Of a DNA stretch of 8,853 nt, positions 1-6,828 are shown in pieces; positions within the stretch are counted from its first letter, which is position 1; every line of letters begins with the position of its first letter. A program made the translations under genes and the position numbers. Origin of the DNA: Bacteroidales bacterium (GTDB taxonomy: Bacteria > Bacteroidota > Bacteroidia > Bacteroidales > Dysgonomonadaceae). Location of the stretch: contig JAAZMQ010000051.1 of assembly GCA_012798745.1 (NCBI GenBank), forward strand, positions 1-8,853, in the 5' to 3' direction. The notes beneath the pieces were generated by a model. It was not told where the DNA came from and searched no databases. It saw nothing but the letters and a program-made list of their open reading frames with translations.

Positions 1-89
1 GCAAAGGCCTTTGCCCCAATTTGATGAGCATTCACCGGAGCATTTTCTACTCCTCCTGCAGCACTGACATGTGCACCTACGTATTTCAT
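1..89 (-). CDS. nfo: Endonuclease IV (AP endonuclease), N-terminal fragment
   Basis: This is the first 29 codons of a gene that continues past the left edge. The fragment starts MKYVGAHVSAAGG and continues through ENAP, NAHQIGAKAFA. This is the characteristic N-terminus of endonuclease IV, whose family has a KYVGAHVS start strand followed by the GG loop and an IGAxAFA helix. Known members are zinc-dependent TIM-barrel enzymes of about 280 residues that cut DNA at abasic sites in base excision repair. The metal ligands lie downstream and cannot be seen. The start ATG at 89 to 87 is preceded by an A/T-rich leader with no Shine-Dalgarno site, as is usual in Bacteroidota. The gene lies 66 nt downstream of the PAP2 stop codon on the same strand, but a promoter-like sequence in that gap suggests separate transcription. 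The family call is firm despite the short piece. Confidence 0.9.
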   Translation of the reverse strand, partial: MKYVGAHVSAAGGVENAPVNAHQIGAKAF

Positions 90-116
90 ATTTCTACAAA
101 TTTGCTATTGTTTAAA

Positions 117-144
117 CAAAGATAGGTTTATCTCTTTCAACAAA
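117..144 (-). promoter_or_regulatory. Candidate nfo promoter (Bacteroidota type)
   Basis: On the minus strand TATCTTTG at 124 to 117 matches the Bacteroidota -7 consensus TAnnTTTG exactly. A TTTG at 144 to 141 could be the -33 element, with a 16-nt spacer that is slightly shorter than the usual range. Transcription would begin near 110, leaving a leader of about 20 nt before the nfo ATG at 89. The site lies in the gap between the PAP2 stop codon and nfo, which fits an independent promoter. Short motifs like this can arise by chance in A/T-rich DNA, so the call rests on position plus consensus. Confidence 0.45.
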
Positions 145-155
145 AAATTATTTTT

Positions 156-959
156 TTAAAAACTCATCGCTATCCCACCCCCATAAACATGTTCGCCTGC
201 TATAGGATAAATCAGGAAAGAAACACCCTTTTCAACTTTTCTGTTTTCCAATTTATCGAACAACAGATAGCATAAATCGGTAGACGCCATACCTATGCCC
301 GCTCCTGCAACCACATCGCTCAACCAATGTTTATTATTTAGTATCCTGAACACACCTGTACCTGTGGCTACTACATAACCCCCTATCGCAATCCAAGGCG
401 AAACCTCGCTATATTCCATTCTTAAAAATTCCGCTGATGCAAACGCCATAGCTGTATGTTGTGACGGAAAGGAATCATACGAACTATTATCAGGACGTCT
501 GACATGGGTCATTTTTTTTAGTGAAAGTACAATTGAAGTTGAAATTGCCAGCGAAGTTATACCCACTATCGCTTCTTCTTTCAAACTATGACTTCCTTTC
601 ACCCCACATGCACCTAAAAGAAACACAGAAGCTGTAGGAAGAAACTGACTGTAATTATCCAAACCGCTTTTAAAATGAGGCCAATTTTCCTCCACATCGT
701 TTCTTATCGATGAATCGATGGATTTCAATTTATTATTTCCAAGCGAAACAATTCCATAACTGACAAACATGGCAGGAATAATAAAATTTTCGATTTTAAT
801 TGATTTACTATCGCTTAGGGCATTCTTCCCCGAATTCGAAAGTATCAAATCAATTCCGCTGCCCGTCGAGTTCTCCCTTCCTACTTCTCCTATTGAAACA
901 TATTGAGCATGGGTAATAAAAGGTAACAAAAAGAGTAAAAATAAAATGCTTCGTTTCAT
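156..959 (-). CDS. Secreted PAP2-superfamily phosphatase
   Basis: This 267-residue protein belongs to the type 2 phosphatidic acid phosphatase (PAP2) superfamily. All three active-site motifs are visible: K148-x6-R155-P156; P165-S166-Q167-H168, a PSGH variant; and R205-x5-H211-x3-D215. The serine before R205 in the usual SR pair is phenylalanine. Residues 1 to 18 form a signal peptide (MKR, a leucine/phenylalanine-rich core, then THA before Q19). Hydrophobic helices lie near 59-75, 108-118, 130-147, 188-204 and 216-234, so it is probably membrane-embedded with an active site facing the periplasm. Family substrates include phosphatidic acid, phosphatidylglycerophosphate, undecaprenyl pyrophosphate and lipid A phosphates; nothing here decides among them. 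The start at 959 is preferred over an in-frame ATG at 977 because it gives a clean signal peptide and has GGAGG 5 nt upstream. It lies 33 nt after phoR, or 15 nt with the upstream start, so it may be the last gene of the Pho operon. Confidence 0.85.
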   Translation of the reverse strand: MKRSILFLLFLLPFITHAQYVSIGEVGRENSTGSGIDLILSNSGKNALSDSKSIKIENFIIPAMFVSYGIVSLGNNKLKSIDSSIRNDVEENWPHFKSGLDNYSQFLPTASVFLLGACGVKGSHSLKEEAIVGITSLAISTSIVLSLKKMTHVRRPDNSSYDSFPSQHTAMAFASAEFLRMEYSEVSPWIAIGGYVVATGTGVFRILNNKHWLSDVVAGAGIGMASTDLCYLLFDKLENRKVEKGVSFLIYPIAGEHVYGGGIAMSF

Positions 960-977
960 TTCCCCCTCCCCCCTCAT
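960..977 (-). promoter_or_regulatory. G-rich tract with Shine-Dalgarno-like site before PAP2
   Basis: On the minus strand an ATG at 977 is followed by A, then six G, A, five G, AA and the preferred ATG at 959. The tract contains GGAGG at 969 to 965, spaced 5 nt from the start at 959. The other genes in the window have A/T-rich leaders, so this purine run stands out. If translation started at 977 the tract would encode RGEGE and would be prone to slippage; if it starts at 959 the tract is untranslated leader. Confidence 0.5.
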
Positions 978-992
978 TCGCTAAACGAGAAA

Positions 993-2750
993 TCACTGAT
1001 TCTTTTGTGGTAATCTCGGAAAAGTGATGAGAAACATCAAACCTCCTCCGGGACGGTTTTTTGCCACAATGCTGCCGTGATGAAACAATACGGCATTTTT
1101 CACAATAGACAATCCTAAGCCCGAACCGCCCGTGTTGCGTGTACGCCCTTCATGAACACGATAAAACCGTTCGAAAATACGCCCAAGATGACGCTCATCT
1201 ACCCCAACACCTGTGTCGTAAAATTCAAAGTACAACGTATCTTCGGTTTTCGCGTAGCAACGCACACCAATCTCGATATTCTCTCCGCCATAAGCCAATG
1301 CGTTTTCCGCCAAATTGCGAAAAATGGAATAGAGCAATGTCCGGTTTCCATTCACAATTACATCATCATCCACATCGATCACGAAACGATTGTTTTTCTC
1401 TTTAAACCGTTCTTTCAAATCCGATTCGAGCTCTTCCAACAGTTGTCTGATGTTTACCGTTTCCCATTCAAAACGGTCGGGTGCTTCTTCTATTTTCGTT
1501 AACAAGGTAATATCCTGAATCAATTCCGACAAACGAATAGTTTGCGCATAAGCACGTTCCAAAAAACTCCTTCTTCGCTCCACATCATTTTCATCAATGG
1601 TAAGCAGGGTTTCGATATATCCTCTGATGGCAGTAACGGGTGTACGCAGCTCATGTGCAATGTTATTGGTCATTTCCTGCTTCAGTAAACGGGTTTTCTC
1701 CTGTTTGGTCACATCAGCAATATAGATTTCAAAACTTTCGTCATCGAATACAATTACCCGCACATTAAACTGCTTGCCGCTTTTCTCAATACGTTTGGTA
1801 TATATATTTTCTCTGCGCGGTTTGATTTCCAAAAAACGAACAACATCACTAAAATGTGGATCTGAAAACACTTTTTCCGCATCCAATACCGTTTTGTCGG
1901 CAATCACATTGAGGTATTGTAAAAAATGCGGATTGGCATATATTTTTTTACGGTCGCTCGAAAAAATCGCAATTCCTTCTTTGGAATACTGAAAATGTTG
2001 CACCAACTTTTCACGTTCCAAGGCCAATTGCTTACGATTCTGCTGCAAGAGGTTGTAATTTTCAATAATATCGGCACTGATCTCCCCTATTTCGTCGTCA
2101 ACATAATTCACCGGTTTACTAATCGGCTGTCCGCTTTTAAGCTGCAACGAAAATTCCCTCAACTCCTTAATCGATTTTGAAAATTTTTTGGCAAAATAGT
2201 CCATCATTGCCACACATGCCACAAAAAAGAGGAGAATATAGTACACAAAATTATTTTTTGCATCGAGAATAGGTTTCACTTTTGAATCGTAAGGCAATGC
2301 AATTCGAACAAAATACCCCTCGTCGTATTCTTTAGCATAGTACATATACTTTATGTTATTGGTTGCCGAAACACGTACATGGGTGCCACTTTGTCGGGCA
2401 ATAGCCTTTTGTATTTCCGGTCGCTGCAAATGATTCCCCATCGTATCGACAGATAATGTATTATCATACAATACATTCCCCTGCCAATCGATAATGGTTA
2501 CACGAGCCTCATCGGGCAAGTACGAAAGTATCTCTTCGACGGCCTTCAAGCTGTCTTTTTCATATAGCCGATTGCCGGCAATATAGCGATGAACCGTTTC
2601 AGCGTAGACATCCATTATATTTTCCAGGTTCGCCATTCTCTCCTGTTTCACCCGATTTTGTTCGAACACGATAATCCCTACCGTAAAAACGGCTATAATG
2701 ATAGAAAAATAAATGAGTATTTTTTTGCGGTATGAAAGCGTGAATTTCAT
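993..2750 (-). CDS. phoR: PhoR-type phosphate sensor histidine kinase
   Basis: This is a 585-residue membrane histidine kinase, probably PhoR. It has a transmembrane helix at about 11-29, an extracytoplasmic sensor domain at about 30-165 containing VTIIDWQGNVLYDN, as in Cache-like PhoR/WalK sensors, and a second helix at about 168-187. A HAMP-like linker (190-240) and a PAS-like region (about 250-345) follow. The HisKA domain carries the phosphoacceptor H366 in NIAHELRTP. The ATPase domain has an N box at N479-N483, DTGVGV at 512-517, FERFYR at 526-531 and GGSGLGLS at 541-548. All catalytic motifs are intact. Its ATG overlaps the response regulator stop as ATGA, so the two are translationally coupled. 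Known PhoR proteins autophosphorylate under low phosphate and act on PhoB, with PhoU and the Pst transporter relaying phosphate status. The phosphate role is inferred mainly from the neighbourhood; the kinase assignment is certain. Confidence 0.9.
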   Translation of the reverse strand: MKFTLSYRKKILIYFSIIIAVFTVGIIVFEQNRVKQERMANLENIMDVYAETVHRYIAGNRLYEKDSLKAVEEILSYLPDEARVTIIDWQGNVLYDNTLSVDTMGNHLQRPEIQKAIARQSGTHVRVSATNNIKYMYYAKEYDEGYFVRIALPYDSKVKPILDAKNNFVYYILLFFVACVAMMDYFAKKFSKSIKELREFSLQLKSGQPISKPVNYVDDEIGEISADIIENYNLLQQNRKQLALEREKLVQHFQYSKEGIAIFSSDRKKIYANPHFLQYLNVIADKTVLDAEKVFSDPHFSDVVRFLEIKPRRENIYTKRIEKSGKQFNVRVIVFDDESFEIYIADVTKQEKTRLLKQEMTNNIAHELRTPVTAIRGYIETLLTIDENDVERRRSFLERAYAQTIRLSELIQDITLLTKIEEAPDRFEWETVNIRQLLEELESDLKERFKEKNNRFVIDVDDDVIVNGNRTLLYSIFRNLAENALAYGGENIEIGVRCYAKTEDTLYFEFYDTGVGVDERHLGRIFERFYRVHEGRTRNTGGSGLGLSIVKNAVLFHHGSIVAKNRPGGGLMFLITFPRLPQKNQ

Positions 2751-3445
2751 TTTTCGTTATTTAAGTCCGTGTTCAAATAATAACCAAATCCGGAACGATT
2801 CAAAATAAGCGACGAATAATCGCCCAATTTTTTGCGCAAACGGGTAATGTGTACATCCACTGTTCTGTCCAACACAAATTCATTTTCGCTCCAGACTTTA
2901 TTCAGAATTTCGCTGCGAGTAAGAATATTTGGCGCCGATTGTGCCAACAACACCAATATTTCGAACTCTTTTTTTGTTAGCGGCACCTCTTCGTCTTTTA
3001 TCGTAACCCGGTGCGAAGCAGTATCGATAACCAAATCCTCATACACCCATTTCGTGGACGGGGTTTGAGACGTCGTTGTGCGTTTTAAAACGGCTTTTAC
3101 CCTTGCCAGCACTTCTTTTACCGAGAAAGGTTTGGTAACATAATCGTCGCCTCCCAACGAAAACCCTTTAAGCATATCGTTTTCGGCATTTTTTGCTGTC
3201 AAAAAAATGAGGGGAACAGTATTTCCCTCCTTGCGCAGCTTCTCTGCCATTTTAAAACCCGACATCCCCTCCATCATCACATCCAGAATAATAAGGCTAT
3301 GGCTCTCAGAGAGTTTTTCGAGCGCCTCTTCGCCCGAATACGCCACATCAACCTCAAACCCTTCGTTCTCGAGATTAAATTGCAAAATATTGCAAATGTC
3401 TTTTTCGTCATCCACCACTAAAATCTTTTCCCCCATGATAGCCAT
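2747..3445 (-). CDS. phoB: PhoB-type response regulator (OmpR/PhoB family)
   Basis: This 232-residue response regulator has a receiver domain at about 6-121 and an OmpR/PhoB winged-helix DNA-binding domain at about 133-226. The receiver has the acidic pair D12-D13, phosphoacceptor D55 in LIILDVMM, T83 and K105 in DYVTKPF, so phosphotransfer is intact. The DNA-binding domain contains PLTKKEFEILVLL and the recognition-helix region DRTVDVHITRLRKKLG, followed by the GFGYYL wing. PhoB proteins bind tandem 11-bp repeats and contact the sigma factor to activate phosphate genes; a matching repeat array lies upstream of pstS in this window. The partner kinase gene follows with a 4-nt overlap, and phoU lies 33 nt upstream. 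Translation may start at 3445 (MAIMGEK) or at 3436 (MGEKILVVDDE). The second is closer to typical family N-termini, and neither has a clear ribosome binding site. Confidence 0.92.
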   Translation of the reverse strand: MAIMGEKILVVDDEKDICNILQFNLENEGFEVDVAYSGEEALEKLSESHSLIILDVMMEGMSGFKMAEKLRKEGNTVPLIFLTAKNAENDMLKGFSLGGDDYVTKPFSVKEVLARVKAVLKRTTTSQTPSTKWVYEDLVIDTASHRVTIKDEEVPLTKKEFEILVLLAQSAPNILTRSEILNKVWSENEFVLDRTVDVHITRLRKKLGDYSSLILNRSGFGYYLNTDLNNEK

Positions 3446-3478
3446 AATCCAATAAATTAAAAAACGTTGCCTATTTTC

Positions 3479-4213
3479 TTAAGGTTGCAGAGGCGGCTTT
3501 TTTTCTTCCTTTTTATGATGCCGTACATCCTTTCCCTCCACCAGATAAATAGCGGCTTCGGCCATATTTACCGCCATATCGGCCACACGCTCAATGTTAT
3601 ACGAAATAGAAGTAATGTACATGATATTCAAAATGGCCTGACGGCTGAGCACTTTATCTTTAAATGCTTCAGCAAGACGTTTCTCCATTTTCTTATCCCA
3701 CTTATCCACCTTATCATCCATCTGAATGGTTTCGTATGCCAATTCGTGACTTAATCCGGTAAAAGAGAAAATAGCATTTTTTAACATATTGGTGGCATAT
3801 ACCAGCATTTTGTCCAAATGTCCCCGATATTCTTCAAATCCTTCAATGGTAAGATCTGTTTTTTTCAGAAACCCGGCCACATTCTGAATCTGGTCTCCCA
3901 CCCTTTCCATTGAAATGGTGATATCGTGATAGGCCATGATTTTCCTGAGATCGGTAGCACGTGGCGTAAAAAGAATAATTGCATTTATTACTTTTTCTCT
4001 GATGGTAAGATCCAGCGAATCAATTATTTTTTCGTTTCTTGTTATTTCGTTCAACACTTCTTCGTCGAGATTACTTTCAAGCAATTTTTGCGTAAGTGCA
4101 ATCTGATTAAGAACAATCTCGGAAAGAATTCGAAAATCGCTCTGCAATTCTTCCAGGTATTTTTCTTTAATCACCGAACCGGGGAAGCCAAAATTATTAT
4201 TAAAAGTATCCAT
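3479..4213 (-). CDS. phoU: Phosphate transport regulator PhoU
   Basis: This 244-residue, all-helical protein is PhoU, made of two tandem three-helix PhoU repeats. Each repeat shows its metal-binding signature: ERVGDQ at 103-108 in the first, and NIERVADMAVN at 206-216 in the second. The upstream helix PRATDLRKIMAYHDI is also typical. In characterised bacteria PhoU is a peripheral cytoplasmic protein that ties the activity of the Pst transporter to PhoR and holds the Pho response off when phosphate is plentiful; it also restrains phosphate uptake. The C-terminus, KDVRHHKKEEKKPP, is a basic tail following the common VEGxDVRH ending. The gene sits between pstB (85-nt gap) and phoB (33-nt gap), as expected for a protein linking transport to signalling. 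The 85-nt gap shows no convincing promoter or terminator. Confidence 0.93.
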   Translation of the reverse strand: MDTFNNNFGFPGSVIKEKYLEELQSDFRILSEIVLNQIALTQKLLESNLDEEVLNEITRNEKIIDSLDLTIREKVINAIILFTPRATDLRKIMAYHDITISMERVGDQIQNVAGFLKKTDLTIEGFEEYRGHLDKMLVYATNMLKNAIFSFTGLSHELAYETIQMDDKVDKWDKKMEKRLAEAFKDKVLSRQAILNIMYITSISYNIERVADMAVNMAEAAIYLVEGKDVRHHKKEEKKPPLQP

Positions 4214-4298
4214 TGATGTATTTAGATTTTATATTGTTCGCTCTCAGCACGTAAAATTAATAGAATAATTCAGAAAACACGATACATCCATCGCATTT

Positions 4299-5108
4299 TT
4301 ACCCAAAGATTCCGGTAAGATATTCTTCGGTTTTCTTGTGTTGAGGTTTGGTAAACATCTGCCTGGTAGGAGCATATTCCACCAAATCGCCAAGATACAT
4401 AAACATGGAGTTGTCCGATATGCGTGCAGCCTGCGACATGTTATGAGTAACGATAAGGATAGTAAAATTTTTTTTAAGATCCAATAGCAATTCCTCAATT
4501 TTATTGGTAGAAACAGGGTCGAGTGCCGAGGTCGGTTCATCCATAAGCAACACTTCGGGTTTCAATGCCAACGTACGAGCAATACACAACCGCTGTTGCT
4601 GTCCTCCGGAAAGAAACGATCCACGTCGGTTCATCACATCTTTTACTTCATCCCACAGAGCAACCGCCATAAGACTTCGCTGCACAATCTCATCTTTCTC
4701 TTCTCTTGTCAGCTTGATACAATTCAACCGATAACCTGCCAACACATTGTCGTAAATACTCATGGTGGGAAAAGGATTGGGAGTCTGGAACACCATTCCC
4801 GCCAGCCGACGCACCTCCATCGGATTCATCTCCATAATGTTTTGTCCTTTCAGGTAAATATCGCCGGTTGTCTCTATCTTGGGATAAAGGTCGTGCATAC
4901 GATTAATCGCTCTGAGGAGGGTGCTTTTTCCGCAGCCCGACGGTCCCATAATAGCAGTAATGGTATTGGGATAAATATCGGCAGAAACATTGTTGACCGC
5001 CTTTTTACCCGGTGCATACGATACCGACACATTTCTCAACTGCAGTATGGGTTCGTTTGTCGAGTTTTCGTTTTGATTATTCAATTTATTTTCCGTTATA
5101 TTTTCCAT
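4299..5108 (-). CDS. pstB: Phosphate ABC transporter ATP-binding protein PstB
   Basis: This 269-residue ATPase powers the PstSCAB phosphate importer from the cytoplasmic face of the inner membrane. Visible motifs in order are Walker A GPSGCGKST (55-63), the Q-loop glutamine Q108 in VFQTPNPFP, the ABC signature LSGGQQQR (166-173), Walker B LLMDEP with catalytic E191, the D-loop SALD (194-197) and switch H222. The phrase FQTPNPFPTMSIYDNV and the RMHDLYP segment are highly characteristic of PstB, as is the ending EEYLTGIFG. Length is normal for the family. The first 20 residues are a polar, asparagine-rich extension ahead of the core beta strand. Its ATG lies inside the end of pstA (13-nt overlap), and no later in-frame Met precedes the ATPase core, so coupling with pstA is likely. 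Confidence 0.97.
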   Translation of the reverse strand: MENITENKLNNQNENSTNEPILQLRNVSVSYAPGKKAVNNVSADIYPNTITAIMGPSGCGKSTLLRAINRMHDLYPKIETTGDIYLKGQNIMEMNPMEVRRLAGMVFQTPNPFPTMSIYDNVLAGYRLNCIKLTREEKDEIVQRSLMAVALWDEVKDVMNRRGSFLSGGQQQRLCIARTLALKPEVLLMDEPTSALDPVSTNKIEELLLDLKKNFTILIVTHNMSQAARISDNSMFMYLGDLVEYAPTRQMFTKPQHKKTEEYLTGIFG

Positions 5109-5974
5109 CTACGTGCAACAATTTTAGCTATCCAATTTAACAAGAATATCACAATTAACAACAACAAAGAAGCAGACCAAATAATATCCACCAAATTGGG
5201 ATCGTTATAAAAATCCCAAATCAACAAGGGAATGGCACTGGTGGGCTTCAAAATATTCCAGTTGACCACCGTAGCACCCAGTGCGGTAAGCATAAGCGGT
5301 GCCGTTTCGCCCATAACACGCGAAACCGCCAGCAAAATCCCCGTAAAAATTCCCCCGAATCCCGACGGTAAAATTACTCTAAAAATTACACTTGTATACG
5401 AGGCACCCAAAGCCAATCCGGATTCTTTCAACGTCCGGGGAAGCATTTTCAAGGTTTCTTCCGTCGAGCGCACCACCATAGGCAACATCATGATAGTTAG
5501 AGCCACGCTTCCGGCCAATGCCGAATAACTTCTCAACGGTTTTACTACCCATATATACGCAATAATGCCAATTACAATCGAAGGCATTCCCTGCAGTAAA
5601 TCGGTAAGGTAACTTACCGTACGGGCAAACTTATTTTCGGGATGCTCCGAGAGGTAAATGCCGACAAACAATCCCAACGGAATAGTAAACAAAACCGCCA
5701 TTCCTACAATAAGGATAGTCCCCGTAATGCCGTTAAGAATTCCGCCGGGGATGGGCTCCCCACTCATTTTTGCAATCAGAGCATCCATCGAAGAAGGTGC
5801 AACCTGAGTAAACAAACGCCAATTGAAATTTTTATATCCTTTGGATACCACCTCCCAGATAATGAGAAACAGCGGAATCATGGAAAGGAATGAAAATAAA
5901 CACACCAACCCAAAAACAATTTTATCTTTGGCAGCGCGTTTCTTTACATTCGAAAACTTCACTCGATCACTCAT
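5096..5974 (-). CDS. pstA: Phosphate ABC transporter permease PstA
   Basis: This 292-residue inner-membrane permease pairs with PstC to form the phosphate channel. Six hydrophobic segments are visible at roughly 19-42, 82-108, 127-144, 150-168, 205-227 and 263-285. The cytoplasmic EAA loop that docks onto PstB is at about 184-208, with LALGAS and VILPSGFGGI. The sequence MPSIVIGIIAY and the conserved SRVMGETAPLMLT (218-230) identify the PstA side of the pair. The start ATG at 5974 overlaps the pstC stop as ATGA, and the 3' end overlaps pstB by 13 nt. These overlaps suggest that the subunits are made by coupled translation in matched amounts. The gene is intact and of normal length. Confidence 0.96.
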   Translation of the reverse strand: MSDRVKFSNVKKRAAKDKIVFGLVCLFSFLSMIPLFLIIWEVVSKGYKNFNWRLFTQVAPSSMDALIAKMSGEPIPGGILNGITGTILIVGMAVLFTIPLGLFVGIYLSEHPENKFARTVSYLTDLLQGMPSIVIGIIAYIWVVKPLRSYSALAGSVALTIMMLPMVVRSTEETLKMLPRTLKESGLALGASYTSVIFRVILPSGFGGIFTGILLAVSRVMGETAPLMLTALGATVVNWNILKPTSAIPLLIWDFYNDPNLVDIIWSASLLLLIVIFLLNWIAKIVARRWKI

Positions 5975-6828
5975 CTTACGGATAATTTTTTCATGATAAA
6001 CTTGGCTATTAGATTAATAACAGCCGTTATAAGAAACAACAACAAACCGATGCCAATAAGAGCACTCAGCTTCAAGCCATCGGCCTCGCCAAACTGATTG
6101 GCTATGACGCTCGCCATCGTATTCCCCGTATCGCGCAACGAAGTGGGGACGTTGGTGGTGTTCCCGATAAGCATGGTAACAGCCATTGTTTCGCCTAGTG
6201 CTCGTCCCAATGCAAGAATATACGCAGCCACAATACCCGAACTTGCCATTGGCAAGCTCACATGTCGAATTGTTTCTGCACGAGTAGCCCCTAAACTGTA
6301 CGCTCCCTCCTTCACCGTGTCGGGAATCATCGATAAAAATTCGGCACTCAGCGACGAAGCATACGGAATAATCATTACGGCCAATACGATCGAAGCAAGA
6401 AAAATCCCGAACCCTTGTGCATTGACCCCCAATTGAATGACAATCGGCCTTAAAGTATAAAATCCCCATAATCCATAAACAATGGAGGGGATACCTGCAA
6501 GCAAATCGACTACCGAACTCACGAAAGACGATATCTTGTAACCTTTAAAATACTCACCGTTGAACAACGCTACGGGCAACGAAAACGGAATACAAAGCAA
6601 AAGGGCAAAAAAAGCCGTGAAAAGGGTGCCTATTATAAAAGACCATGCACCATATTCTTCTGTTTCGGGGCGAGGATCCCATTCGGCATTAAAGATAAAA
6701 CCAAAAACACCATACTCGTGAAAAACATTCAACGATTGCTTTACCAACACATAAATAACCCCTGCCGTTAACAAAAGAATAGCCAACGCAGCGGCAAACA
6801 GCAACCCTTTAAAAATTTTATCTTTCAT
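5971..6828 (-). CDS. pstC: Phosphate ABC transporter permease PstC
   Basis: This 285-residue inner-membrane permease is the first channel subunit of the Pst importer. Six hydrophobic segments lie near 9-29, 63-86, 102-127, 139-160, 196-216 and 252-277. The loop contains EWDPRPETEEYGAW, a variant of the PstC WxPxxxxxG region, and the substrate-path segment LLAGIPSIVYGLWGF (109-123) is typical. The EAA loop for PstB contact spans about 174-200 (EGAYSLGATRAETI, then VSLPMASSGI), and ALGRALGETMAVTMLIGN (206-223) is a family hallmark. The start lies 11 nt inside the end of pstS, and the stop overlaps the pstA start by 4 nt. No frame damage is visible. Confidence 0.96.
   Translation of the reverse strand: MKDKIFKGLLFAAALAILLLTAGVIYVLVKQSLNVFHEYGVFGFIFNAEWDPRPETEEYGAWSFIIGTLFTAFFALLLCIPFSLPVALFNGEYFKGYKISSFVSSVVDLLAGIPSIVYGLWGFYTLRPIVIQLGVNAQGFGIFLASIVLAVMIIPYASSLSAEFLSMIPDTVKEGAYSLGATRAETIRHVSLPMASSGIVAAYILALGRALGETMAVTMLIGNTTNVPTSLRDTGNTMASVIANQFGEADGLKLSALIGIGLLLFLITAVINLIAKFIMKKLSVR

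Noticed and set aside
115..135. Weak hairpin AGATA/TATCT with loop AACC followed by TTTG, as a terminator for the PAP2 gene
   Set aside because: The stem is only 5 bp, almost all A/T, and the sequence is better explained as part of the candidate nfo promoter.
4596..5210. A 204-codon open frame on the plus strand
   Set aside because: It is antisense to pstB and the end of pstA, which are unmistakable genes; it shows no domain and has a composition typical of a shadow frame.
6014..6469. A 151-codon frame on the minus strand inside pstC
   Set aside because: It is in a different frame within the conserved pstC sequence, with a Cys/His/Arg-rich composition and no recognisable motif.
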